A DNA stretch of 64,000 bases from the IMG/VR virus record IMGVR_UViG_3300025093_000002, positions 28,089 to 92,088 of that record. One strand, 5' to 3'. The notes under the pieces were generated by a model, which saw only the letters and a list, made by a program, of their open reading frames with translations, had not been told where the DNA came from and searched no databases. This DNA comes from a virus. This document shows positions 13,729 to 21,575 of the stretch, one piece after another; position 1 is the stretch's first letter, and every line of letters begins with the position of its first letter. Made by a program: the position numbers and the translations under genes.

Positions 13729-14093
13729 GCCAGGATGTCGGCACCACGAAGCGTAAGGCCATGTCACCCACGCGGCGGTTGCGCATCTGGGAAGCGCACG
13801 GCGGGCAATGCTGCATCTGTCAGGGCAAGATAGACGGCGTTCGTGAGCGCTGGATTGTCGAGCACGTGCGCCCGCTCGCTCTGGGTGGTGAAGATGCAGA
13901 CACGAATTGCGCGCCGGCTCATGAGGCGTGCGCCTCGTCCAAGACGAAAGCCGACATCGCCCAGATTTCCAAGGCCAAGCGCCAGAAGCAAAAGCATATC
14001 GGCATCAAGGCCAAATCAGGCCTGTCCCACCCATTCCTGAAAAAACGCATGGACGGCACGGTCGTTGACCGCCGCACCGGAGAGGTTTTGTGA
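13725..14093 (+). CDS. HNH endonuclease (122 aa)
   Basis: The core has CCICQGKIDG (first zinc pair), IVEHVRPLALGGEDADTNCA (the His of the H-N-H motif and Asn) and PAHEACASSKTKAD (second zinc half). The tail is basic. In this early-operon position such enzymes often act in recombination or DNA processing rather than homing. ATGA overlap upstream. Confidence 0.8.
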   Translation: MSQDVGTTKRKAMSPTRRLRIWEAHGGQCCICQGKIDGVRERWIVEHVRPLALGGEDADTNCAPAHEACASSKTKADIAQISKAKRQKQKHIGIKAKSGLSHPFLKKRMDGTVVDRRTGEVL

Positions 14094-14395
14094 TGACCAC
14101 CCCTGCCCCGAATGACGACCTGGTGCGCGCCGGTCTTGAGGCCGCTTACAAGGCCAGCAGCGACTACGTGATGATCGTGGACGACCGGATGCAGCAAATG
14201 CTCCGTGTCGCCATCCGCGCATATCTCGCGGCGTCTGAGCCAGCCCAAGCCGAAAGGATTTCGGTGCTGGAGCGGGCGCTGGGGCCGTTCGCAGCCGAGG
14301 CTGACGCGCGGAAGAGCAAAGACTTGCGTGGTGCGGTTTGCTTCAACCAGTCGCTGCTCATCGCCGCCCGCGCAGCCCTGAAAGGAGCCCGCTAA
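14093..14395 (+). CDS. Phage protein of unknown function (101 aa)
   Basis: Helical with ELEAAYKASSDYVMIVDDRM-like N-terminal half and a C-terminal SLLIAARAALKGAR. Stop/start overlaps on both sides (TGATG, TAATG). No family recognised. Confidence 0.55.
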   Translation: MTTPAPNDDLVRAGLEAAYKASSDYVMIVDDRMQQMLRVAIRAYLAASEPAQAERISVLERALGPFAAEADARKSKDLRGAVCFNQSLLIAARAALKGAR

Positions 14396-15147
14396 TGGAC
14401 AGCATCGAACAGGCGCGGGAAGCGCTGACGAAGGCCAAGAAGGTGCTTGGGCAAATCCCCGGCGACGTGGACAGCTTCGCAGCATTCGATGCCGTTGATA
14501 CTGCCCTCGCCGCCCTCTCCCGTCAGGTGGAGGGGGAGCCGGTCGAGTGCCCGACTTGCAACGGCACCGGAAACGAAGGGCGAAACTCACTATGTCGGGA
14601 TTGTGATGACCCATTCGCCGCCCCGCCCGTCGCTGATAGCGAAGCACTGCGGGAGCGGGTGGACGAGGACGACGCCGAAATGACATGGCGCGATCTTGCC
14701 TTGCAGTTTGACGGCCAGCGGACGCAGGCGATGCAAATACTGCGCGCGATCCGCGACGGCCACGACATGAAAGACATGGTTGCCGAGTTCGTCGCCGCAC
14801 CGCCGTTGTTAGGCGAGGAAGTCCTCGCTGCTCGCATAGCCCGTCTCGCACAAGCCGGGTGCGGGCCAGCGTCGGATTATCAAAACCCCATTCGCAACGA
14901 TAAGGGCGACATCGTCGCTTACCGAGACGAAGCAGGAAACGTCGGGTGGGTCGGAACGCTTAAGGCCGAGGGCGGGCCAGCGGTGACGGAAGCGCGCGAC
15001 AAGGTGTTGGCTACCTTCACCTACAAGATGGCCGTCGAAACGCGCGCGTCCACGAATTACGCCGTACAATTCTGCGCAGCTTTCGCGTCTGCCCTCGAAG
15101 CCGCCCTCCATCCCCAATCGGCGGCAGGGGAGGAAGGGAAGCCATGA
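14395..15147 (+). CDS. Phage protein with DnaJ-like zinc motif (250 aa)
   Basis: After a helical N-terminus comes VECPTCNGTGNEGRNSLCRD, a CxxCxGxG plus CxxC zinc cluster at about residues 56-76. The middle has a helical DIVAEF-like segment, and the end includes RDKVLATFTYKMAVETRAST. It may be a composite of several small phage modules. Unknown function. Confidence 0.6.
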   Translation: MDSIEQAREALTKAKKVLGQIPGDVDSFAAFDAVDTALAALSRQVEGEPVECPTCNGTGNEGRNSLCRDCDDPFAAPPVADSEALRERVDEDDAEMTWRDLALQFDGQRTQAMQILRAIRDGHDMKDMVAEFVAAPPLLGEEVLAARIARLAQAGCGPASDYQNPIRNDKGDIVAYRDEAGNVGWVGTLKAEGGPAVTEARDKVLATFTYKMAVETRASTNYAVQFCAAFASALEAALHPQSAAGEEGKP

Positions 15148-15368
15148 AGCGCGTCGTTTTCACCAGCGAAGCGAGCGCTGCACTGTGCAAGGCGCTTCGC
15201 ATCCACACGTGGATTGACACCACGTCCTACACCTCGTTGTTCGGCATTCAGGCACGGCTTGCCCCAAGGCAGTGGGCGCATGTAGCCGCCAATGGTGCGC
15301 CGCTGCTATTCGACACAGAAGCCGAAGCGCGCCGCAAGATGGGCGACCTGTTGGAGCGCCAGCCATGA
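15144..15368 (+). CDS. Small phage protein (74 aa)
   Basis: Reads MKRVVFTSEASAALCKALRI followed by a beta-rich part and a helical end (EAEARRKMGDLLERQP). ATGA overlap on both sides. No family recognised. Confidence 0.5.
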   Translation: MKRVVFTSEASAALCKALRIHTWIDTTSYTSLFGIQARLAPRQWAHVAANGAPLLFDTEAEARRKMGDLLERQP

Positions 15369-15673
15369 AGACGGCAAGGGAGATAATCGCGGTCACGGTG
15401 GACCGAACGAACGGAGAATGGTGGGCCGACGCCATCATCGCCGCTCTCGCTGCCGAGGGGTTCAGCATCGTGGAGACAGGACGCGACCCGGTGACGATTG
15501 AGGCGTGCGCAGAGATTGCCGAGGGCGGTGTCGTGTTCGGCAACCAGAACGAGGTCTACGCCTGTGGCGATATGATGGACGCATGGGAGATGGGCGCTGA
15601 CGACGCTGGCTCTTCCGTCGCCAAGGCCATCCGCTCCCTCTCCCGCTCTACAAGGGAGGGGAAGACAGAATGA
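15365..15673 (+). CDS. Phage protein of unknown function (102 aa)
   Basis: Contains WWADAIIAALAAEGFSIVET and DPVTIEACAEIAEGG, a helical soluble protein common as a filler in such operons. ATGA overlap with both neighbours. Unknown. Confidence 0.55.
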   Translation: MKTAREIIAVTVDRTNGEWWADAIIAALAAEGFSIVETGRDPVTIEACAEIAEGGVVFGNQNEVYACGDMMDAWEMGADDAGSSVAKAIRSLSRSTREGKTE

Positions 15674-15873
15674 GCCGCGTAAGAGCATTCACGCGCTCGG
15701 AAATCATGGACGCTGCACGTGCCGCCGCAGAGAACGGCATGTGTGCCCGCCTGACGCCCGATGGAGAAATTGAGTTCACGCCAGAGCCTCGGAAGCGCAG
15801 TATGCCGAAACCGACGCCGGAAGAGCTGCTGGAGGGGTTTCTGAATGGAAGGCAAGTTGGTGGGCGTGCATAG
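15670..15873 (+). CDS. Small protein directly upstream of integrase, excisionase candidate (67 aa)
   Basis: A short basic protein (MSRVRAFTRSEIMDAARAAA) with a DxxR-type helix and a strand (ARLTPDGEIEFTPE). It overlaps the integrase gene by 29 bp, the usual place for a recombination directionality factor. Its sequence does not match a known excisionase family that I can name, so the role rests on position. Confidence 0.5.
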   Translation: MSRVRAFTRSEIMDAARAAAENGMCARLTPDGEIEFTPEPRKRSMPKPTPEELLEGFLNGRQVGGRA

Positions 15874-16855
15874 GGTCAAGGCCAAGCTTAAGGATGGAAC
15901 CGAGGTCGAATACCACTACGCCTGGCGCGGTGGACCTCGGATGCGTTCACGGCCTGGAACGAAAGCCTTCAGCCAGGAATTCGTGCGACTGACACGCGAC
16001 CGGCCTCAGAAAGTCTTGGAAGCGTCGTTCGGATGGCTGATAGACGACTATCTCAAGAGCGCGCATTACCAGAAGCTGCGGCCTAGCACCAAGCGCGATT
16101 ATGACCGTATCATCGGCGCTATCAAGCTTCGGTTCTCTCCCATGCCTATCGGTGCAATAGAGGCGCGTGGCGCGCGCAAGGCGTTCAGCGACTGGCGAGA
16201 CACTATGCGGGACACGCCGCGCTCTGCCGACATGCACATGGCCGTTCTGGCGCGCATTCTGTCTTGGGCGAAAGACCGCGAACTCATATCGAAGAACCCG
16301 CTAGAGCGGATATCGAAGCTCCACAGCGGCAGCCGGAAGGATGTCATCTGGACGCCCTCCCAGATCGCCGCAATCATGAAGGCCTCGCCTCACATCGTTG
16401 ACGTGGTGAAGATTGCGCTCTGGACTATGCAGCGGCAAGGCGACGTTCTGACCATGCCGACGCTGGCGCATTCTGACGACATGCTCTGGATTGTGCAGGG
16501 AAAGACCGGAGCACGCGTTCGCGTCCGGCCGGCAGATGAATTACAGCCGATCCTGACGCGGGCGAAGGAAGCCAACCGCCAGCGCGTCCTCGTGAACAGC
16601 TACGGGCAGAATTGGACTTCAAGCGGCTTTCGCGCGTCGTGGCGGAAGGAGCTGGCTCGCCTCAAGATTGAAGGCGTGACGTTCCACGATTTGCGTGGAA
16701 CCGGCATCAGTTACGCATATGCTGGGGGGATGGATATCGAGCGGATCGCTGAGATATCAGGGCACTCTAAGGGCGAGTGCGAAGCGATAATCCGCAAGAA
16801 CTACCTGGCGGGCGGCGACGTGATCGAGGCGATCAGAGCAGGAACAAGAGTGTAA
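15845..16855 (+). CDS. int: Tyrosine-recombinase integrase of prophage A (336 aa)
   Basis: Residues 60-150 form the SAM-like core-binding domain; the catalytic domain has Arg197 (TMQRQGDV), Lys220 (QGKTG), His281-x-x-Arg284 (HDLRGT), His307 (GHSKG) and Tyr320 (RKNYLA). The N-terminal 40 residues probably bind arm sites. Its last codon and stop lie in the first TGTAAAAT repeat, and the tRNA-Lys attachment core begins 55 bp further. It would integrate and excise the phage at tRNA-Lys. Confidence 0.95.
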   Translation: MEGKLVGVHRVKAKLKDGTEVEYHYAWRGGPRMRSRPGTKAFSQEFVRLTRDRPQKVLEASFGWLIDDYLKSAHYQKLRPSTKRDYDRIIGAIKLRFSPMPIGAIEARGARKAFSDWRDTMRDTPRSADMHMAVLARILSWAKDRELISKNPLERISKLHSGSRKDVIWTPSQIAAIMKASPHIVDVVKIALWTMQRQGDVLTMPTLAHSDDMLWIVQGKTGARVRVRPADELQPILTRAKEANRQRVLVNSYGQNWTSSGFRASWRKELARLKIEGVTFHDLRGTGISYAYAGGMDIERIAEISGHSKGECEAIIRKNYLAGGDVIEAIRAGTRV

Positions 16856-17062
16856 AATGACGGAAGTCTGTAAAACGGCTTTCTGGAAATGACCCGCAAA
16901 GCCTTGAAAATGGTGGGTGATGTAGGGATCGAACCTACGACCCGCTGATTAAGAGTCCCCGCGCAAGTGCAATGTTTTCCGCGCGTTGATATGCTGATGG
17001 GTGTAAAATGTCGGCCAGAAAGACTCAACGAAATCAGTGGTGCCCGAATCAAATTGTAAAAC
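16851..17062. repeat. Four TGTAAAAY repeats flanking the attachment core (putative integrase arm sites)
   Basis: TGTAAAAT occurs at 16851-16858 and 17002-17009, TGTAAAAC at 16869-16876 and 17055-17062, all on the same strand. Each side of the core thus has one TGTAAAAT followed by one TGTAAAACGG. Arm-type sites on both sides are what an attP would have. Confidence 0.65.
16911..16957 (-). other. Attachment site core: 3' part of tRNA-Lys(CTT)
   Basis: On the minus strand the sequence runs from ACTCTTAATC (anticodon loop, CTT) through the T arm (GGTTCGATCCC) to ATCACCCACCA. The 5' half of a tRNA is absent: the bases that should pair with the anticodon stem do not. This is the copy of the tRNA end that a phage carries to restore its target gene, not a working tRNA. 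It lies beside the integrase gene and separates prophages A and B. Confidence 0.85.
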
Positions 17063-17097
17063 GGGAAGCCCTTCCCCTTGCCTATAGGAGAGCGCTG

Positions 17098-17343
17098 ATG
17101 AGAGATTACACAGTCGCTGAAATCGAAGAGCTGCGCACTGCTCTCGCCAATAAAATGCTTTGGGGCCGATATGCGCTTGGCGTCATTGGTGCGTCAGGCG
17201 AGCACACAATGAATAGGGTGAACCCTGTTGCGGTCGAGGCTCAAGTTCAGACGCACATGATGGCGGGCCATACGGCGGAAACCCTTCTGAGTGAAGAACG
17301 CCAAGCTCAAGCCGCGTGGGAAGCGCAATTTGCGCAGGCTTGA
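17098..17343 (+). CDS. Small protein at the left end of prophage B (81 aa)
   Basis: MRDYTVAEIEELRTALANKM has AGGAG 8 nt ahead. The rest is helical and Ala/Gln-rich (EERQAQAAWEAQFAQA). It is transcribed towards the late genes of B. No family recognised; an alternative upstream start would lie in the attachment region. Confidence 0.55.
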   Translation: MRDYTVAEIEELRTALANKMLWGRYALGVIGASGEHTMNRVNPVAVEAQVQTHMMAGHTAETLLSEERQAQAAWEAQFAQA

Positions 17344-17425
17344 ACGCCACGGCACCCTCGTCCTCTTCGCTGCCCTTATCGTCGCTCTATGGGCAGTGGG
17401 AGAGTGGGTGCTGGGGCTGCTCTAG
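17291..17425 (+). CDS. Tiny single-span membrane protein (44 aa)
   Basis: A GTG start gives a strongly basic N-terminus (KNAKLKPRGKRNLRRLERHG) followed by one hydrophobic helix (TLVLFAALIVALWAVGEWVL). It overlaps the previous gene by about 50 bp in another frame. The topology resembles small phage holin or inhibitor peptides. No strong ribosome site, so confidence is limited. Confidence 0.45.
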   Translation: MKNAKLKPRGKRNLRRLERHGTLVLFAALIVALWAVGEWVLGLL

Positions 17426-17580
17426 TCCCGCTTGTCCCAGCGCAGCGTCGAGACGGCGTTCATCGCCAGTTCCATCGTCTCAATCCATGACAGGTCGCAG
17501 ATCGTCTTGCCGTCCACGACCAGCTCACGCCGGCACACTTTGCCGTCCAGCATCGTCACGCGAATATGCGCCTTCGTCAT
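17422..17580 (-). CDS. Small phage protein at the end of the late operon (52 aa)
   Basis: Reads MTKAHIRVTMLDGKVCRREL, then a beta/alpha segment and a Trp-rich C-terminus. Its ATG overlaps the stop of a 24-codon frame that in turn overlaps the phosphoesterase gene. Unknown function. Confidence 0.5.
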   Translation of the reverse strand: MTKAHIRVTMLDGKVCRRELVVDGKTICDLSWIETMELAMNAVSTLRWDKRD

Positions 17581-17651
17581 GGCCTTCTCTTTCTAAGGTA
17601 GTAGCGCGCGACACGCCAGCGAATGAAGATGGAGATGAGCCGGTCAAGCAT
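17577..17651 (-). CDS. Possible 24-residue basic peptide
   Basis: MLDRLISIFIRWRVARYYLR is a hydrophobic-basic amphipathic sequence. It starts within the stop region of the upstream gene and ends overlapping the next ATG. Only this coupling supports it. Confidence 0.35.
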   Translation of the reverse strand: MLDRLISIFIRWRVARYYLRKRRP

Positions 17652-18864
17652 TGACCGCCACCCGCTGAATTTCGCCACGGAACTTGTGATAGGTAATCGC
17701 CTGCATCTGCGCTCGGGCGCTGTAGGCATGGCTCACGGCGTAAGCATCGCGCTCCGCTACGGCGCGCAACTGCTCCCATTTCATGCCGCCGATGTCCTGG
17801 CTCTTGTGGTGGTGGAGGTGTCCGGTGAACAGGAAGCGATGCTTCGTGCGGCCCCAGATTTCCGAATACTCGTCGGCCACGAAATGAACGAGCCGGTCGG
17901 CCTTGGCCTTGTCGCCGTGATGGCCGGCAATCATCACCTTTCCGAACTCATGGACGAAGAATTCGCCAGGCTTCTTGTGGACGATGACTCGTGGGTTATC
18001 CCGGTAGCGCTCGGCTATCGAAAACAGGATCGCGAGGTAGATCGTGGAATTGTGGTTTCCGGGAAGAACGACGACGCGGACTTCCTGGTGCTTTGTCAAA
18101 GCGCTTTCAACGGCTGAAGCGAGAGTGGCAACGCCGATTTCCAGCGTGCGGAACATGCGCGTATCGACATCCAGAACATGCTTCGAGGTAGGCGTCTGGT
18201 TCGTGTCGTCATTGGCATGGAAGTAGTCGCCCACGTCCATGATGATGCCCGTATGAGCCGCAGGAGAGGCCGCTACGCATTGCGCGACCCAATCCTTCAC
18301 CCGCTCAGCGGCAAGGTCCGTGTCGTAGCTGGAGCCCGTTTCATGGTGCCAGGAACGCAGGCCGATATGGGCGTCGGCAATCCCGTAGACCGTGCATAGC
18401 TCGCCAAGGACGATTGCGGGCGCTTCGACAGGTGTAGCAGGGACGATGTCCGCAAGGGCTGCTTTGATGCGCTCGACAATCTCAAGCGGGTCGGGTTCGC
18501 CCTGCTTCGTCTTGACCCATTGAGCTGAGACGTTGCCGTTCGCGTCGAGTAGTGCGGAGACACCCTTGACGGTGTGCCCTTCAGGAAGGCTGAACGGGCC
18601 ACGGTCTTCTGCCGGCTTCTGCCTGACGTATTCGCGGGTAAGATTGCCGTGCGGGTCCAGAACGGACGTTGTGGCGACAATCTCGAAACCGGGCATGACC
18701 GGCTTGCGGTTCACCAGCCCGCGTGCGGTTGCCATCATGAGATGGCGGCGAAGGGTGGCTTCCGATTTGCCGGTTGCACGAGCAGCATACGAGGCGGTGC
18801 CGTGCTGCTGGATGATGTCCACGCTCTCAAGGAGCGCTTCGTCTGTCATTGGCGGTGTCGGCAT
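17644..18864 (-). CDS. Calcineurin-type metallophosphoesterase with N-terminal HTH (406 aa)
   Basis: Residues about 10-55 look like a helix-turn-helix (HGTASYAARATGKSEATLRR). The C-terminal half has the full metal-site series: GIADAHIG, DVGDYFH, LPGNHN, IAGHHGD and FTGHLHHH. Such genes are common in the terminal region of proteobacterial podophages. Substrate unknown; nucleic acid is likely given the HTH. Confidence 0.85.
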   Translation of the reverse strand: MPTPPMTDEALLESVDIIQQHGTASYAARATGKSEATLRRHLMMATARGLVNRKPVMPGFEIVATTSVLDPHGNLTREYVRQKPAEDRGPFSLPEGHTVKGVSALLDANGNVSAQWVKTKQGEPDPLEIVERIKAALADIVPATPVEAPAIVLGELCTVYGIADAHIGLRSWHHETGSSYDTDLAAERVKDWVAQCVAASPAAHTGIIMDVGDYFHANDDTNQTPTSKHVLDVDTRMFRTLEIGVATLASAVESALTKHQEVRVVVLPGNHNSTIYLAILFSIAERYRDNPRVIVHKKPGEFFVHEFGKVMIAGHHGDKAKADRLVHFVADEYSEIWGRTKHRFLFTGHLHHHKSQDIGGMKWEQLRAVAERDAYAVSHAYSARAQMQAITYHKFRGEIQRVAVNA

Positions 18865-19509
18865 TCAGACACCACGCGCCATCAGGTCGCAGATGACCGA
18901 GGACGGAACGCCGAAGCTCATCCCGACATAGGAACCGCCCATTCCGACCGGAGCGATGCGGGCGCCAACGAAGATGGCGATGACGCGGTTCTTGGCGTCG
19001 TAGACCGGGCCACCGGAAATGCCAGGGCCACCCGAGATGTCCATGACGACGACCGACTTCCACGGCCCCATGGAGCGCGTCTTGCCTGATAGCCAGCCCC
19101 GGAACGAGATGAACTCGACACCGAGCGGGCTGCCGCGCGCAACGAGGCTCGTCCCCTCGGGAATGTCGCCACAGGCAAGCGGAGAAAAGGACAGGCGGCT
19201 GGTGCGCTCGATACGCACGAGGGCCACGTCATAGACCGTATTGACCCAGAGCACTTCGCCCTTGCGGGTGATGCCTCGATCGTCCACAATCTTCGCCGTG
19301 GTTTCCTTGCCGATGACATGGGCGGCGGTGAGAATGTAGCCCCGCCCGATGTGGACGCCGGAACCTTGGCCCATCTGCATCGTTACACGCACGACAGGGC
19401 CGGCCTGCGTCAATGGGACGTCGATGGTCTTGTTCACCGCCACATAGGCAGCGAACGCGGCAAATAGGACGAGGCCGCACAGCATCGCCATGGCGCGCAT
19501 GTTTTTCAT
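18865..19509 (-). CDS. Exported trypsin-like serine protease (214 aa)
   Basis: An N-terminal hydrophobic segment (MLCGLVLFAAFAAYVAV) acts as signal or anchor. The catalytic triad is visible: His64 (LTAAHVIG), Asp94 (YDVALVRI), Ser165 (GGPGISGGPVYD), in the S1/DegP-like fold. Localisation would be periplasmic. It sits between the lysis genes and the phosphoesterase, so it may help release or modify the envelope; this is inference. Confidence 0.85.
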   Translation of the reverse strand: MKNMRAMAMLCGLVLFAAFAAYVAVNKTIDVPLTQAGPVVRVTMQMGQGSGVHIGRGYILTAAHVIGKETTAKIVDDRGITRKGEVLWVNTVYDVALVRIERTSRLSFSPLACGDIPEGTSLVARGSPLGVEFISFRGWLSGKTRSMGPWKSVVVMDISGGPGISGGPVYDAKNRVIAIFVGARIAPVGMGGSYVGMSFGVPSSVICDLMARGV

Positions 19510-19547
19510 GGCGCTTTCCTTTTCTGGAACGAGGGAAAGGGTCGTGT

Positions 19548-19865
19548 CTAGGACCGGGGATTTGGGCGCTTGGGAGAGTGGTCGAATGCCCGGTCCAGTC
19601 GCTCATTGAGGCGGTTGATGGCCTCAAGGATTTGCTCGGTGCTTTCGCGATGGCCTGATTTGGAGACGTAGGTTTCCGCAACATGCACACGAAAAGCGCT
19701 TAGTTCTTCACGAGCTAGGGAAGCGCTCGCTTGAGCCGCAGAAGCCAAGACGGCGCTGTCCTTCTTCGCCGTGTCCACCTTGCTCTCAATCCTCCACCAG
19801 ATGCCCCAAAGGGTGCCTGAGACGAGAATGAAAAAGCCGATCGCGGCCATGAGTTCGTTGGTCAT
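19548..19865 (-). CDS. Membrane-anchored coiled-coil lysis-cassette protein (105 aa)
   Basis: After MTNELMAAIG comes one membrane span (FFILVSGTLWGIWW) and then a long coiled coil that ends Pro/Arg rich. The ATG overlaps the stop of the holin-like gene. The topology is that of an inner-membrane spanin subunit or a DUF2730-like phage protein. No outer-membrane lipoprotein partner was seen overlapping it. Confidence 0.55.
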   Translation of the reverse strand: MTNELMAAIGFFILVSGTLWGIWWRIESKVDTAKKDSAVLASAAQASASLAREELSAFRVHVAETYVSKSGHRESTEQILEAINRLNERLDRAFDHSPKRPNPRS

Positions 19866-20269
19866 TTGCGCCCCCGAATTGCCGACGCAATCGCAGTGAC
19901 GCTTTGCCCAACTACCTGAACGCCGAAGAAGGAAAGAAGGATTGCCCCCTGCCAATCATCGAAGGGAGCCGGGAATGCCGGTATGCGCCAGCCAAGCTTG
20001 AAGCACGTGTCGAGCGTGACCAGCAGGAGATGAAACGAGAAGCAGCCGGCGATGATGAAGGTGACCAGCCGCATTTCCCAGAAACCCGCCGTTGCCATGC
20101 GGATTTCCGTTGCCTGCTTTCTCGCCTCTATCTTCGCCTCGATGTCCTTGGCGACCAGATCCGCGACAAGCCGTTGCCCGTCGTTCCTGGCCGATAGCCG
20201 CGCCTCGTATGCCTTGGTGAGTTGCCCGACCAGATCACCTGTGATCCATCGGATTATCGCGCCCCACAC
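19862..20269 (-). CDS. Three-span holin-like protein (135 aa)
   Basis: A basic amphipathic N-terminal half is followed by two clear membrane segments (LVTFIIAGCFSFHLLLVTLD and GAILLSFFGVQVVGQSVTAI). The Trp-rich start (MWGAIIRWITGDL) and size fit the 3TM-type phage holin family. It would permeabilise the inner membrane to release the endolysin. Confidence 0.7.
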   Translation of the reverse strand: MWGAIIRWITGDLVGQLTKAYEARLSARNDGQRLVADLVAKDIEAKIEARKQATEIRMATAGFWEMRLVTFIIAGCFSFHLLLVTLDTCFKLGWRIPAFPAPFDDWQGAILLSFFGVQVVGQSVTAIASAIRGRK

Positions 20270-20272
20270 GGT

Positions 20273-20443
20273 TCAGACGCTTTCGTTCCGAACGCCATAG
20301 ACGCCCGCAGCAGTGAGGGCCGAAACGACCAGTTCGAGCACGACCGTATCGAGGCCGAGGATTTCGATTTCCAGATAGCGCAGTGCCATCAGGGCAGAGA
20401 CGCCCGCCAGTGCAGCCACGAATTTCCGATATGGAGCGAGCAT
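20273..20443 (-). CDS. Small two-span membrane protein of the lysis cassette (56 aa)
   Basis: MLAPYRKFVAALAGVSALMA and LDTVVLELVVSALTAAGVYG are two hydrophobic segments, as in many short phage holins or antiholins. Its ATG overlaps the endolysin stop (TGATG). Probably translated together with the endolysin. Confidence 0.6.
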   Translation of the reverse strand: MLAPYRKFVAALAGVSALMALRYLEIEILGLDTVVLELVVSALTAAGVYGVRNESV

Positions 20444-21033
20444 CAGCGTTCCTTTCCGAACAGCTTGAGGATTGCGGCGATGATTGAGGCCCAGAAACCG
20501 CCACGCGGGGCTGCTGGAGCGGGTTTCGGGGTTGGACGGGCTGGCGTGTCCACGCCGTAGCCTTCGGCCTTCAGGAGGGCGTCGTAGCGCTTGGCGATGT
20601 CGGCAATCTCGGCCGCCTTGTCCTTGCCGTTGATGATGCGGCGCGCGTTGACGAAATCGGACTTCTGAAGCGTCATGTAGTCGGACAGCTTCTTGCCGGT
20701 GAACCAGCCGTCCCGAGAGCCGACAACGAGGATTTCCGCCGCATACTTCGGCTCAAGCAGCTTCTTCGGGTTGTTGACGAAATCGACGCCCAACTCGCGG
20801 GTGGCGCGCTTGTAGTTCTCCAGCCAGGTTAGCTGGGCGTAGCCCATCCCGACGTAGGGGTAGTATTTCTTCGACCGCAGATACTTTTCGCCGCCATACT
20901 CGCGAACCGGCTTCATGGTTCGGGCGGTTTCCCACGCGGTTGTAGCCAAAACATATGCGGCTTGGTTTCTTAGAAGGCCATGCTTCTTGCAGGCGTCAAT
21001 AATCAGCCGAGTGTCGCCAATCTCTAGGTTCAA
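20443..21033 (-). CDS. GH19-type endolysin, now starting at TTG (196 aa)
   Basis: The catalytic region reads ATTAWETARTMKPVREYGGE, equivalent to the HETA and second Glu of GH19 chitinase-like lysozymes, followed by YVGMGYAQLTWLENY. A Pro-rich linker and an amphipathic C-terminal helix (ASIIAAILKLFG) follow. No ATG is available; TTG with GGAG 8 nt ahead is the best start. The likely original ATG and 5' end lie at 21643, cut off by the HNH gene. It should cleave peptidoglycan. Confidence 0.75.
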   Translation of the reverse strand: MNLEIGDTRLIIDACKKHGLLRNQAAYVLATTAWETARTMKPVREYGGEKYLRSKKYYPYVGMGYAQLTWLENYKRATRELGVDFVNNPKKLLEPKYAAEILVVGSRDGWFTGKKLSDYMTLQKSDFVNARRIINGKDKAAEIADIAKRYDALLKAEGYGVDTPARPTPKPAPAAPRGGFWASIIAAILKLFGKER

Positions 21034-21083
21034 AAATCCGTCTCCTATTGATGCTGTCGCCCAACTCTGATAAGCATCTTCGG

Positions 21084-21575
21084 ATGAAGACGATAGAAGA
21101 GCGCCTGTGGGCGAAAGTTGAAGTGCGAGGTGAGGACGAATGCTGGCCTTGGTTAGGCTACAAGCATGCCAATAGTGGACATGGACAAATTGGTCGGGGC
21201 CGTCGAGGCGAAGGCCAAACCTACGTCCACATCGTTTCATGGGAGGTAGCGAACGGTGCCAAGGTTCCGGAAGGCATGTGCGTTTGCCATAGTTGCGACC
21301 ACCCGCCATGCGTGAACCCGAAGCATCTGTTTCTTGGTTCGAAAGCGGACAACACGGCAGATATGGTGAAGAAGCGGCGTCATAAGTTTGGGCAAGACGC
21401 GCCTTGGGCTAGGCTTACCGATAGTGACATCCTTGCTATCCACCATCGTTACGAACAGAAGGCGACCCAGCAGGAAATCGCCCGCGAATTTAAGGTCTCT
21501 CGGTCCCTTGTGGGACTAATCCTTCAAGGGAAGCGCTGGCCACATTTAGCAGTCGCGAGGACGTATGCCGCCTGA
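21084..21575 (+). CDS. HNH homing endonuclease-like protein (163 aa)
   Basis: CHSCDHPPCVNPKHLFLGSK with DNTADMV is the HNH_3 core (His, Asn, Cys-rich zinc site) of free-standing homing endonucleases. The C-terminus has a helix-turn-helix (QQEIAREFKVSRSLVGLILQ). It is antisense to the late operon and its last seven codons run over the endolysin 5' fragment. It probably cleaves the intact endolysin gene of related phages. Confidence 0.85.
   Translation: MKTIEERLWAKVEVRGEDECWPWLGYKHANSGHGQIGRGRRGEGQTYVHIVSWEVANGAKVPEGMCVCHSCDHPPCVNPKHLFLGSKADNTADMVKKRRHKFGQDAPWARLTDSDILAIHHRYEQKATQQEIAREFKVSRSLVGLILQGKRWPHLAVARTYAA

Noticed and set aside
16911-16957. Functional tRNA-Lys gene
   Set aside because: Only the 3' half is present; D arm, acceptor 5' strand and anticodon 5' stem are missing.
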